From: Eopsaltria australis
Lineage: Eukaryota > Chordata > Aves > Passeriformes > Petroicidae
Direction: 5' to 3'
Length of the DNA: 64,000 bases
NCBI GenBank assembly: GCA_034509425.1
Contig: JAVTVJ010001236.1
Span: 343,174 to 407,173 of the forward strand
Shown: piece after piece, positions 49,859 to 61,800 of the stretch
Position numbering within the stretch: the first letter of the stretch is position 1
Layout of the letters: every line of letters starts with the position of its first letter
Notes under the pieces: model-generated
Databases searched by the model: none
Told to the model about the DNA's origin: nothing
The model's input: only the letters and a program-made list of their open reading frames with translations
Position numbers and translations under genes: made by a program

Positions 49859-51458
49859 TTTGCTCCCAAGCCACTAGTGTCAAATCTCTGGATTCAGCCC
49901 TTGCTTCCAAAGGAAAAAAACCCATCTCATAGAATATTTTATTGCAGTTTTTCTTTCCCTTTCTCTTCTATTCTGTCCTGGAGGCAACCTCAGCCAATCC
50001 TCTCTGAATTGTATCTTTCCATCTTTCAAAGGGACCTCCTGTTTCTTACAGGGTGGGGGTTGGAACCATGCCCGCTTTCTTTTTCTGTTTTCATCCATCT
50101 GCACCAGCCTGGCAACCAGCAAAAACACACATATAAAGATGTCTTAATCTTAAATATAATTAGATATAATACCTCACGCAGCGTTGTATGATTAGTAAAA
50201 TATATGATCATTAGTTATTAGATTAATGTGTCTACTTGTGTAACTGAAAGCCATTTGCAGCCAGAAATGAAATAGCTCAATTTGCTGTAATTGACTTATC
50301 TCCCATTGAGATTACTACACTTGCTGCTGGAGAAGGTTTCTTCAAATGCTGAAAGCAGCTGCGTGGAGTAGCTGGATCCTGTTTTCTTTGGAAAGCCCCT
50401 GCCCTGCTGGAGGCAGAGATATCCGAGGCGAGGTCTGGAGGATCAGCAGAGCCGTAATTACGGCTGCTGGAATCAGAGCTGCTGCGTTTGGAGGGAGGCA
50501 GCACACGGTGGTGTTTCCAAGAATCTGTGGGTCCTCAATCAGATCTGCTGGTGGGTGACCATGAGAGGTGTGACCACGTTTTTCTCCCTGCGGGCACCAA
50601 CCCCATTCTTGCTGGTGTAAATCAAGAGGAATTTCACACACACACACGCCCTGCGAGCCTGGGAACAGCGAGCAGCCACACTCGGGTCCTGGCACGTCCT
50701 TACCAAGGGCTGGGTGCAGGGCAGCAGGGCAGGCACAGAGCAGCAAATCCAGTGGGGCTGGGCAGGGTATCTGCAATGCGGGTCTCTCCTCCCAGGGGTG
50801 CCAGCAGCAGCTCCATGGGAGAGCACGTGCGGAATCGGGAATTGGGAACACATCTCTTCTGGCAACGCGGGATTGTGCCCTTAAATTATCCGCTGACACC
50901 TCTGACATTGGGAGGTGCTGAGGGGCCCCACAAATCTCAACTTTTGCTGCTGCCTCTTCTTCTTCTTCTTCCTTTTTTTTTTTTTTTAAATAGGTTTTCT
51001 TATGGTTTTCTTAATTTATTTTTTTTTAGCCACAGCAACTAAGCGAACCGTTCAAATTGAAACACTGAAATGAACCAAGCTGAACAATAAACTAAAACAT
51101 GCCTAGAGCAAGTTGAGCAATAAACAGGTTTTTAATTTTTTTTTCCCCCTCCATCTCGGTGGTGTCTGTCTCTGATAGATGATGTGACAAAGGAAGAATC
51201 CTCAATAAATTCTAAATTCTGAATACTAAATCAGTGAGCAAGAGCAAACATGTGAGATGCCATCCCAGCTCACAGTGGCTTTACTGCTGTGATGCCACAA
51301 TCCCACTGCCCCGTGGGGCTGGGGTGGAGGAGCAGCTGGGCAGAGGGAGCTGCATGGAGTCCATCCATCCATGTGTGATGGTTTGAAGTCCAGAACCCAG
51401 GTGTGACTGAGGCTCGTCCCACTGTATCCTGGCTGGAGTCTCCAAGGGAAAACATTAT
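49859..51458. other. single-copy DNA with AT-rich and CpG-bearing parts
   Basis: 50130-50640 mixes an AT-rich island with a CpG-bearing segment that holds the palindrome listed next. A T/TTC-rich tract lies at 50953-50987. The frames of 184 and 188 codons at 50342-51042 overlap each other on opposite strands and neither has a recognisable domain. Confidence 0.45.
50444..50469. promoter_or_regulatory. near-perfect palindrome centred on TAATTA
   Basis: The central 16 bases AGCCGTAATTACGGCT are a perfect palindrome. With a two-base bulge on the left it extends to CAGCA/TGCTG arms, giving 26 bases. TAATTA is the core of many homeodomain binding sites. A regulatory role is inference. Confidence 0.45.
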
Positions 51459-51545
51459 TCATAGATTTTAAGGCCAGGAGGGGATATTTTGGTCTGCTCT
51501 GACCTCCATTTTAACACAGGCCAGGGTGTTTCAGAGTGATTCCTG
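51459..51545 (-). mobile_element. very old CR1-type 3' end
   Basis: ATAGATTTTAAGGCCAGGAG, then GGTCTGCTCTGACCTCC and TTAACACAGGCC. This matches in order a repeat common in turtles (ATAGATTTTAAGGCCAGAAG, TCTGACCTCCTGTATAACA). Its age is inferred from sharing across reptile lineages. Confidence 0.65.
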
Positions 51546-53571
51546 CAGGAGGGACAAAGGGGAGGGATCATCCACTGTGTTATTTCGTCTCATGAGAGAT
51601 GCAAAAACGCTGTGATTTCTGCTAAGGGATGCCACCAAGAAGGAGGACCTGTAAGGCAGGTACTAAAGAACAAAAGCCCTGAGCTAAAACTGTATTGAGA
51701 TGATCTATGTGAACTTAGTGCTGTATGTTCTTTCCCACCTTTCAGGGCACTGAGTGCTGTAAAATGCTTGCCTTTGGAAAAATTGTGTGGTTTGGAAGAA
51801 AATAAAAATATTTTTTGCTAAAGCATAGTCACAGTCTTCACCTCAGGAGGTCCTAAATGTGAAATAGTCCCACAAGGAGTGTGATGCAGTGTACAGGGAG
51901 ATGCTGGCAGTCACACAGTGTGCGTTGAGACATGGGACAGGCTCGTGCTCCAGATCCCAATTTGCAACCTGCTTTGAAGAGAGCTGAGGTACATTTTCCT
52001 TCTGCAGCACCTGTCATCCTCTGGCTGTCCTGCCTGAGCCAGGAGGCAGCAGCTTTTTGTTTTGGATGTCATGCAGCCTCTTTGTGAGGAGCTATAGATC
52101 CCTGCAGAAGACACTCTAATCTTTGGTGCAGAGTTTCAGCACAGACTTGTTTCTCACTGCAGCTCAGCTACCTGCACCTATTTATTTCCCATGTGGTTTC
52201 TTATGGAACTTGAAGTTTTTATCTTCAGTGAGGGGAACCCTTTGGTTTTACTGGAGAAACCCAGCAGCCTAACTTCAGTCTCATTCTGAATTATTTTCAT
52301 TCCACTGAACTTGCAGCTCAGCTTGAAGCTGAGGCAGTCAAATGTACATGAACAGAGCCAATATTTGAAACTGAATCCATCAAACTCTGCATGGCACTGC
52401 TGACCAACCCACAACAGAGATAACCTCAATAATTCAGGCATTCAGCTTCCAACCCACACTTTGTCATGGACCTGGTCTGATCAGGCCTGGAGTCTGGTTT
52501 AGCTTGTGAAAAGTGGAGTTCTTTCAAACTCAGACCCAGGTGTTTGTCTGAGCTCAGTCTGTAGATCCCAAATTAATCTTTACAATCTGTCCACGTGGGT
52601 AAATCAGAATGACTTGCTGAAGCATTACCAGGGAGCTGGGGTAGAGACCTCAAGTTGGCTTGACATGGTTTGTTGGAGGAAAATCAGTTAAGCCCAGACT
52701 GCAAGGTAATGGATGATTTACAAAACTCAGAGTGACAGGGAAGAATTTGGGCCTCTGTCCTTCAGGAATATTCCCATGGCTTGCACATAACTCCTTGGTG
52801 TGGTTAAAATGCAAGAGCAGACAATGATAAACTCAAGCAGGCACCGTTATAAACCGTGACAAATAAGCCATGATGCCAAATGCAGATTACCTTTAGGTAC
52901 TTCTGAACTATTGCTGCCATGAGTTCTGCTGCCAGCCTGTGTTCTGAGGATAGCACAGGTATTATCAGATTTATCACCTTTTCCTCCTCACAGTCAAACA
53001 CATCAGCAGTTCACCAGTTCAGTGGCCATTGCCATTTTTTTAACCTATTCATACATCTTCTGAATAATTTTGCCATGTTATTTTTATCTTATTTAGATAG
53101 CAAATACTACCACAGCACCTTTCTCCCTTTATTTCACCCTCACCACAAAGCATGAAGGAAACTATCTCCTGGTCTGTGGAACACCACGTGGAAGGACAAA
53201 GCAAATCCAGGCGTTGTTGGGAAAGCTGGGGTACAGCAAAGTGGCCCCAAAGTCCTGCCTTATCTCACCTTCCTCTTTAGGTGTGATATAATCCAAAAAA
53301 ACCCTTGAAAATATCTCTGAAAATTACATGTACAGGCTGTGCAATGAAAGGCAGGCCTTCTACCTGGCTGGAAGAAATGCCCTGTAACAAAATCCCCATG
53401 TGCCAGTGGTGTCCAGCAGCTGTGGGTGAAAGCAAGGCTCTGCTGGGCACTCTCAGGGAAAGAGCCAATCAAACTAAAGAAGACAAATGTAATTTGAAAA
53501 GGACAGCATTTCCAGCCACTTCTGGAAAAGTGGCATTGCTGTAAAAGCAGGTCTGTGGCAGTACCAGGAGC
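51546..53571. other. single-copy DNA, no gene seen
   Basis: No exon or repeat recognised. Confidence 0.45.
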
Positions 53572-53975
53572 TGAATCATAGAACTGGGTTGAGAAAAACA
53601 TGAAAGCTCATCTGTTCCAGCCCCTGCCACAGGCAGGGACACCTTCCACTGTCCCAGGCTGCTCCAAGCCCCAGTGTCCAGCCTGGCCTTGGGCACTGCC
53701 AGGGATCCAGGGGCAGCCACAGCTGCTCTGGGCACCCTGGGCCAGGGCCTGCCCACCCTCCCAGCCAGCAATTCCCAATTCCCAAGATGCCATCCATGCC
53801 TGCCCTGTGGCACTGGGAAGCCATTGCCTGTGTCCTGTGCCTGCATGCCCTGTCCCCAGTCCCTGTGCAGCTCTGCTGGAGCCCCTTGAGGCCCTGGAAA
53901 GGTCTCTAAACTCTCCCCAGAGCCTTCTGTTGTCCAGCCTAAGCTCAGGTATTCCCCCTCCTGCTCCCTCCAGCC
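53572..53975 (-). mobile_element. CR1 LINE 3' region, GC-rich young subfamily
   Basis: Antisense: CCACAGGCAGGGACACCTTC, GGCTGCTCCAAGCCCCAGTG, CCAATTCCCAAGATGCCATC, then CCTTCTGTTGTCCAGCCTAA. About 145 bases (53755-53900) match 1-146 with one difference seen by eye, then the copies diverge. Frames of 125-153 codons on both strands are shadows. Confidence 0.93.
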
Positions 53976-55746
53976 GAGGGCTACTCAAAAGAAAAAAACA
54001 CTCTTCACTTTCCTTTGGACCCCTTTGGACCAGGGACAAGAGGGTGGTTCAGCAGAGCTGAGAGAGTGGAAGGGAAAGGTAATGGAGATTTTACAGCCAC
54101 TGAGCTGATACAGCTGGAGATAAAGGCACTGCGAGCTTGGGTGTCACAAACTTTATTGCAAGGATGGTGTACATAAAAGGAGAAGCACAACATGGTTGTC
54201 AGACAGATAAAACAGAACTTTAAAATGTGGCAGTTAGAGAAGAAATAGGAGATTTTTAATTCACAGGTCATGGACAGGAAGACATTAATAAGAAAAAAAG
54301 GCAAAAGAAAAAGGTGTGGTAACAGATGAATTGCATGAAATGGGCCCGCCTGGCAAAGGAAGATGGGGAGGTGCCCCTGGTTAGTTTTAATTTATGTTGT
54401 AATAATGGTCCATCACTGTCCATCAGGACACTCCAAAGGGCTGGAAGCAATGTGCCAGGCACAGGCTGTTCTCCACTTGCCCAAGGCTGGTGCAGAGATG
54501 TGAGAAGCCACCCCTAATCAATTACTGCTGCTGCCTCCTGAATGCACAGGTTCTTCTGAGAAGATAAATAGCCAATAGCTATTTCCTATTCCTATTCTTT
54601 ATACCTTTCAGAAATGCACATAGCTCTATAATATTCTCCTTCAACTGCCTCTTTAAAGACATCTCAGACACCTGTGATAAGGAAAACTTATTCCAACCCC
54701 TAACCTGTCCATTATTGCCATTATCCCCAATATCCTTATCAGAGACAATGCAATCAGATTGCCACCAAGGACAACCCATTGACTCCTCTGGAAAAATCTC
54801 ATGGGCTGGAGATTTCTTTGATGTTTTATGCAGGATTATTGCACAGGATCCATTTATTTCTATACCACAAGGATAAACAAAGATATAATTCTTTCTTCTC
54901 CATTAAATTTATACACTCATATTTATTGCTTTTGATTTGACAGGCTTAGTCTCACACTTCACAAAATTTAAAGGATATCTGCTAAGTTTAGCAATTCTAA
55001 CTATCAATACAGGAATTAAGCTGCTTAATAAAATATGCAACCCCCCAGCTGTCCATTCCCCAATGCTTGTGGTCTATATGAGCTCCTTTATCCAGGATGA
55101 ATAGAGGTGCCAAACCCTGTTCTCCTTATAAGAGAGAACTGGAAGATGGTCTGTTCCAAGCCAAATAAAGAAAGAAAAAAAAAAAAAAGTTGTAGGGAAA
55201 GATGTAACATTCAGACAAGGCAATTCTCCATGGCTGCCAAAAGCAAAGACAAGGGTAATTTTAGAGATGGACAAAAACATTTTTCTTTTTTTCAGTGGTG
55301 ACAAGGAAGGGTGAGAGCACAAGGTAAGTAGTTAAAGGCTAGAAACATGAAGCTCTTATCAGAGACACCTGAATAAGAAGTTAATTATGCCCAGTTCTGC
55401 CATTGGACCTGGCACTTCTCGGGCTAAATAAAATCCCCTGTCAAAGGTGAATCTCTTTATTCCTCACTCAGGGAACTGTGTGTTCAAAGTTATGTGGGTA
55501 TTCAAAGAAATTAGCAGAAATGTAGGAGCAGGTCCATGCCAACTGGAAATTCCTCCAATCAAGAAACAGAGCAGAAAAGTAGAAGCTGAGAAGAAATACT
55601 GACCTGCAAAACTTCTGAATTTGTTGATCAAGGGCTTCATGTCACTCTTAACTAAATTTTTCCTCTCTCTGTAGTATCAAGGGGTCATTTTTCCTGCTGC
55701 TAATGATATGAGAGGCCTTACACTGTTGTTGGTTATTAATAGTGAC
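53976..55746. other. single-copy DNA, no gene seen
   Basis: Contains an open stretch at 54568-54873 (+) without a start codon or recognised domain, and an A-rich run at about 55160-55185 after AATAAAG that is probably not a retrocopy tail. Confidence 0.45.

Positions 55747-55791
<45 letters not shown>
55747..55791. repeat. (AAT)n microsatellite
   Basis: About fifteen perfect AAT units. Likely length-polymorphic. Confidence 0.92.
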
Positions 55792-55793
<2 letters not shown>

Positions 55794-56929
55794 CTGAAGG
55801 TACAGGCCTTTAATCAGATTTTCATTCTTTTTCTGCTTCTCTAATAATCTTCTCCCTTTCCTACATCCAAAACTATCACCTTGCCTCCCTTCCAAAGATG
55901 ATGCATCACACAAAAATTACCCAGTGCAACTTCTGGAGTAAAACACAGTGACCAGTTAACTGGAAACAGCAATGCTTGTCCTTGATTCAACCAGAACCAG
56001 GAAAGCTGTGATCAATAATAAAGGCCATCCTAGACTGGGATCTGAGTCCAGTCAAGGACAGGGTGCAGCTGAAATGTAAATGGAACAGGAGAACTATCAA
56101 GGCAGGTGAAATATAATTACCCAGGCAAAGATCCCTGATACAGTGCTCCTGCACGGTGCTGACTTTTCTGAAATCTGAAGGGTCTTTCAGATAAGAAATA
56201 TCCTGCCTTTCCTGTCAGCTGTTCAAATGGGTCTCATTCCAAGTCATGTACTTGACTCAAACATTTTTTTTAAGGAACAAAGCCAGAAGTTGTTTTTTTT
56301 TGGAGTCATCAGGAAGGCAGAAATCTTCCTTTCCCCGTGATGATTATTATCCATGGTTAATTATCCTCACTGAGAAAATGTGTTTTGTTTCCAATTTGAC
56401 ATCTTACAGCTTTAGACTCCAGTCCTTGGCTCTTGTTACGTCTTTTCCCACTAGACCAAGGAGTCCTTTGGTACCCACTGAAGGATCCAGGAAGGAAATA
56501 CACTCTCTCATCAATTCTCCTCTATATCTTTCTGATAAGCTGAATAGATCATGTACCTTCAGCTGCTCGCTATGGGACAGCTTTCACCCTTCCATTACTC
56601 TAAGCTCACGTTCTTTAATGACAGTGCCCTGAGGTCTTTAACCACAGTAAACAAGGTCACACAGTGTGAGGACAGAGCTATGAGGGGGCAAAGCAGCTTA
56701 TTAAAGGTGAAAAAACACCACAGCAACAGTTTGCCCTCTGGAGCCTCAGCTCTAGCACGGTAGAGAAATACAATGGAAGTTGCTAAATATGGAATACAGG
56801 GAAGCTTGGGCAGTGGTTAGAGGCTGGAAGGCACCAGTCAAAGGATGCTCACTTCATCCTTAGCCTCTTCCCCAGGCCCCATGGGAGGGCATTGCCAAAA
56901 AATAACCTAAAATAGACCATTCATTGGAA
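55792..56929. other. single-copy DNA, no gene seen
   Basis: No supported features. Confidence 0.45.
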
Positions 56930-57433
56930 GCCAGACCTCCAGTGCTGGGGACAGCTCTGGGCCCCTCAGCACAGCAGAGACATTGAGGGGCTGGAGCGTG
57001 TCCAGGGCAGGGAACGGAGCTGGGAAGGGGCTGGAGCCCCAGGAGAGGCTGAGGGAGCTGGGAAAGGGCTGAGCCTGGAGCAAAGGAGGCTCAGGGGGGA
57101 CCTTGTGGCTCTGCACAGTCCCTGACAGGAGGGGGCTCAGGGGGGGTTGGGCTCTGCTGCCAGGGAACAGGGACAGGAGGAGAGGGAACAGGCTTGAATT
57201 GCACCAGGGGAGGTTAAATTGAATGTTAGGGGAAATTCCTTTATGGAAAAGGTTGTCCAGCCCTGGCAGAGCTTCCCAGGGCAGTGTTGGAGTCCCCATC
57301 CCTGGAGGGATTTCAAAGCTGTGTGGATGTGGCACTTGGGGACATGGGTCAGTGGTGGCCTGGGCCGTGCTGGGGCAGGATTGGACTGGATGGTCTTAGA
57401 GGGCTTTCCCAAACTAAATAATTCTATGATTCA
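56930..57433 (+). mobile_element. CR1 LINE 3' region, longest complete 3' copy
   Basis: Sense, ~500 bases: GGACAGCTCTGGGCCCCTC, GACATTGAGGGGCTGGAGCG, GGGAGCTGGGAAAGGGCTGA, CCTTGTGGCTCTGCACAGTC, GGACATGGGTCAGTGGTGGC, terminus AATAATTCTATGATTC. The well-kept terminal octamer suggests a fairly recent insertion. Confidence 0.93.
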
Positions 57434-58747
57434 TTTGACCCCATGTGGTTGCTCTTAACATTTTCACATCATACCAGAGCACTCATCACACTTAAGGTTG
57501 CACCTTTGCTGAGCTGCCATAATCCTAAAATCACATCCCTCTGCACCTTGCCACCAGCATGAGCCACCCACGCCCGTTTAGGAGGTTGAGAGCTCATTGT
57601 TGCCACAGTTGGGTTCTTTAGTTATTCTGAGTCCAGCTGTAAAACATCTATAAATACAGCCCAGACCCCAGTGGTGCATTGAGAGTCCAGCACAAGGTGC
57701 TAATGCTGTCAATAATTGAGTGCCAATAACTGATGTGCAAGGAGCTGACACTGAAAAGCTTTGGTCCCTTCCCCAAGTTAATGCTGGCAATGCTGCAAAA
57801 TGCAGAGCAAAGGAACAAGGCTGTAGTTTATGTTAAATCAGCTCAAACTGGCATCTGATGACTTGAATTAGTACACAGAGAGCGTATGAAACATATTCAT
57901 TTTGTTAATAGAAATGCCTAGTTATATTAGCCCTTTTTTTGCTTATTATTCATAATATTTTTCTGTAATACAGAAAATCAGTTTTTATTTTTAAAATGCA
58001 ATCAAATTATATTTCCTATTAAAACTTTAATATCAAAACAAATTAACCAATGCTGCAGATTACACATTACTAATGTAGCTCTGACAATAATTCATGCTCC
58101 TCTCGATTCTGTTATGAACTATCACACTGCTAAAGTGCAGCAGTTCATAACATATTCTTAAGGGGAGGTGACTTTTTTTTAAGGAAAAAAGTGAATTAGA
58201 CAAGATACCTCAATAAAAACAGAATGTGGCTGGGCCAAGCATTCAGATAAAAGTATTCTCAGATGAAAACAAGGCCAAACCTTTTCTTCCTCCACTAACC
58301 TGCTTTTACCAGATGCAAAGACCATCATTTCAGAGTGCACATCACAAGACCAACGGGATCACAGCAAGACACTGCAAGTCCTTGCTGGACAGCTGCTCTG
58401 GAGCCAGCACCTGAAGCAGGTCAGGAGAGGAAAATCTTATTAAACTGGGCTGTCAAGGAAGACACACTTGAGTGTGCTTTTGTGCAGGTGGCCTGGTGAA
58501 CTGATGCTTTTCCAGATATGAGAACAGTGCCCAAATGTAGAGTTAACGGCCTCCTAAAACCTTCCAAGGTCACTAAGCATGGTGTGTCCATCATAGCTGC
58601 ATCTTCCTGCATCTTCTTCATCCCTTTTGTAGGCAGCTTCTAGCTCACAGCTGGACAGACTTCCTGAAACCACCTACCCCAGAAGGAGGGCAGCTCTGCT
58701 CTGGACAAGGTAAAGAAAGGTTCACCTCAATTCTGGGTGAGTGCATG
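57434..58747. other. single-copy DNA with AT-rich regulatory-looking core
   Basis: 57870-58170 is AT-rich yet complex (AACATATTCATTTTGTTAAT, GCTTATTATTCATAATAT). No coding or repeat content. Confidence 0.45.
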
Positions 58748-58885
58748 TCATAAAATCATAGAATACTAGGAAGGTTTGGGTTGGAAAGTACCTCAAAGCT
58801 CATTCCACCCCCTGCCATGGACAGGGACAACTTCCACTATCCCAGGCTGCTCCAAGCCCTGTCCAGCCTGGCCTTGAAGAGGTCA
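58748..58885 (-). mobile_element. CR1 LINE 3' end
   Basis: Antisense: CATAAAATCATAGAATACTA, GTTTGGGTTGGAAAGTACC, GCTGCTCCAAGCCCTGTCC. Confidence 0.88.
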
Positions 58886-61800
58886 CCATGTCCAACCACA
58901 CCTCAGGTACCTGACAGGGCTCCCACACCAGCAACTGGGGCTCAGATGGAGGTAGAAGCATCACTGAAAATAAAATTAGATTAAAATATAACAAAAGCAG
59001 CAAGAGATAGGATAATTCTCAGAATAAAAAGCTCCAAGCCAAGCTGCAGTAAAGGGAGGGCAACCTGAGCAACCTGCTTCCTGTAGTGAAAACAAGGACA
59101 GGGAAGATTCTCCATGATGCATCTAAGAGGAGACTAAATTCACAAATAGGATGTTATACCCACCAGAAAAAAAAAAAATGAAGTGGTTTTCAGGCTGGCA
59201 GTGAGCAAAGTGATCAATCCAGTTGTCTGCCCCATGAGCCCTGCACTGATCAGAAGGGTAAAAATTGGGACTGGGGATGAGAAGTCCCAAGGGATGGAAG
59301 GTCCAGTGTCTGAAATTTGTTTCTTTCCACCAGTGCTTTCTCGCTGGCCAAGACTTAGGGCTTTACAGCCCTGCTTTGCCAGCAGGCTCTGCTGACCCAC
59401 AGAGAAAATATTAAATCCTCAGCCCCCTCTCTGCTCCAAATAGGTGGCCTGCATCTCCCAACCTGAACCATACGTGCTGTTAGTTACCAGTTGATGATTG
59501 TGATGCTAATTAAAACATACTAAGAGACACACTATAAACATGCACAGCACATGAAGGAAATTAGCCAAGTGAGCTTGTCTCTCTTATTGTGCTTTTATTA
59601 TGATGCTCCTTGGATGATGTTTTTAAATGAATTTTGAATAGTTTTCTTAATTTGTTTTATTTTGCTTCATGGTAACAAAACTGCTGGAGCCCCACAGGAA
59701 TGATTCAGAGAAGTGCAATATTATTGGAACTTGTCTCCTGCTTTTCTTACTGCTTACTTATAATTAAGCTTTATTGAGGTGTAAAATGAATAACAATTAA
59801 AAAAAAATGTTTATTGGTCCAGGTGCAAATTCACAGATACTCCTGAAAACTTCCTTTTCCATGACCTCGAGGAAACATTGCTGGTTTCCACCAGCTCCCA
59901 TCAGTTTCTGCTGAGACACTAAGTCCCCATCCTGCTTTGCCAGCAGAACATCTCTTCAGAGCCACTTGCCATTGCTCAGTGCTGGGATTCTGCTTGAAGG
60001 TGAGCTCAGATCTCAGCTGCAGTGGCTGCCAGGAGCACAAAGGTCCTGGCATCCAACCTCACCTTTCCCTGCCTTTGGGAATCAAGAATCAAGAGCCTGC
60101 TGTAGAAAGCAACTACCATGGATATAACTGTAATTAGAGAGTGAGATTTAATGAGTAGGGGGAAAAAGGGGGAGGAAGAGAAGAAAAGGGTTCTCAAAGA
60201 GATAAAGTTCTCATAGTCCCCCCTCCAGCCTGGTTTTAGATGTTGGTGGAACCAGATGTGGTCATGCTGTGGTCACAAGTTGTGGTCATGACTCCAACAC
60301 CAGCTTTATCCCACCACTGGTCCAGCTCTGATTTCCCACTGCTGGTTTTTGGTGGTCTTCTGGCTGGAAAATATTTGGCTGAACCATTCACAGAGGTGGC
60401 TGGTTTTGTTATTATTGTTTGGGGTTTTTTTGGGGGGGTTGTTTGCTGGGTTTTTTTATGGAAGCTTTTCTTGGCAGGCAAAGAAAGCGTATCCGCACAT
60501 TGAAATGGGTTTTCCAACCTGTAGCATAATTCAAAGCCAAATCCCACGGTGGTCAGCAGTCCTTCTGCTCAATCTGGGATTTTAGCACTTACAGCATCCA
60601 TTTTAGCACCATGCTGCTCCCCCAGAATGCACACTAATGGATTACTGTGCATTACGTCCCTCATTACTGCTTAAATATTTATCAGAACATTATGTATTTA
60701 GTGGCCGGGGGAAAAGAGACAATCCTGCCTTTTCCCATACAAAAGGGTTAATTACAAACTGGATAAACCTCCATGACTTAAAAATTGATAAAACAGATAG
60801 AGAGATTAACAGGAGAATGTGTTATTTACAGCTAAATAAACATTCAGCTGCATAATCCCGATCTGGGATTTCCCCATTGGAAAAACAACAAAAATCAGTA
60901 TTTTATATCAATGGTCTACATTTATATGGCACTGAAAAAACAGAGAAGGTTGGTTTACACTGTCTGAAAACAAAAAAAGTTGCCCATCCAAGGCAGCTTC
61001 CTACCCTGGGGCTGGTGTTCTTGGAAGTACTTGGAGGAGTTTGTCAGGAGCAGATTTGCTCTGGCCTCAGCCTCAGAATGTTCAAGGCAGTCGTATCTCC
61101 ACCTTGCCCTGCTCTCTGTGTGCCTCTCTCCATCTTTTTCAACACTGAATTCGGAATGTAAAAGAAATTTTTTCAGCCTACACTCCTCAGAAAACCAAGC
61201 TCACAAGTTGTTTCCACGGGTCTCTGTCATACCTGTTATATCAGCACCTCTGGAGACAAGCATAGGTACAATGCTCCAGAAGAAAAAATCAGAAAACAAT
61301 ATTTAACACGAGACAAAGCAGCCTCTGTTTTTTACTTTAGTAGGACTTAATTCCCTAGTTCTAACCCAGAGCCTTCCACTATCTCTTCCATCACTGCAGA
61401 GGTCCACATGTCACACCCATGTAACACACACATCACCGTAATGATGGGTTTATTTACAATTAAAAACCTTACTTAAGTTTGGGTTCTTCAGCAGACAAAA
61501 AGACACCAGAAAACCCAGTTGTTTGTGGAATTCAGCCAATGTTTGTCTCATAAAATAAGTTCTTAAGGTAACTTATACTGGCACTGTGAAATATTGTTCA
61601 TTATAACGGAGCAGCTGAGATAATGTTGTTTTCTAATTTCCCTTTCTCAGTCAGAAATTAAATAAAAAGTCATGTCTAAATTACAATACTGGATTGAACG
61701 CAGACAAGGACCCCATGCGGGGAGCTTATGATATATCCTTCCCACGTTTTATAGCCATTAAAAAAGATTATAGGATTTTTTTTTCCTTTTCTTTTAGGCC

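Noticed and set aside
50590..50640. GCTGGTGTAAATCAAGAGG as a fragment of the old palindromic repeat family
   Set aside because: Match is too short.
50342..51042. 184- and 188-codon frames on opposite strands
   Set aside because: They overlap each other, lack domains, and owe their length to GC-rich, stop-poor sequence.
53469..54061. Several 125-153-codon frames on both strands
   Set aside because: All lie in a CR1 3' end; the same frames recur in the other copies at 25000-25345 and 1-340.
54568..54873. 102-codon open stretch ending in an aromatic-rich segment, considered as a retroviral envelope remnant
   Set aside because: No start codon, no heptads, cysteine motif or flanking LTR; no retroviral motif could be shown.
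55150..55190. AATAAAG followed by an A run, considered as the tail of a processed pseudogene
   Set aside because: No spliced coding sequence upstream; processed pseudogenes are rare in birds because CR1 does not mobilise them well.
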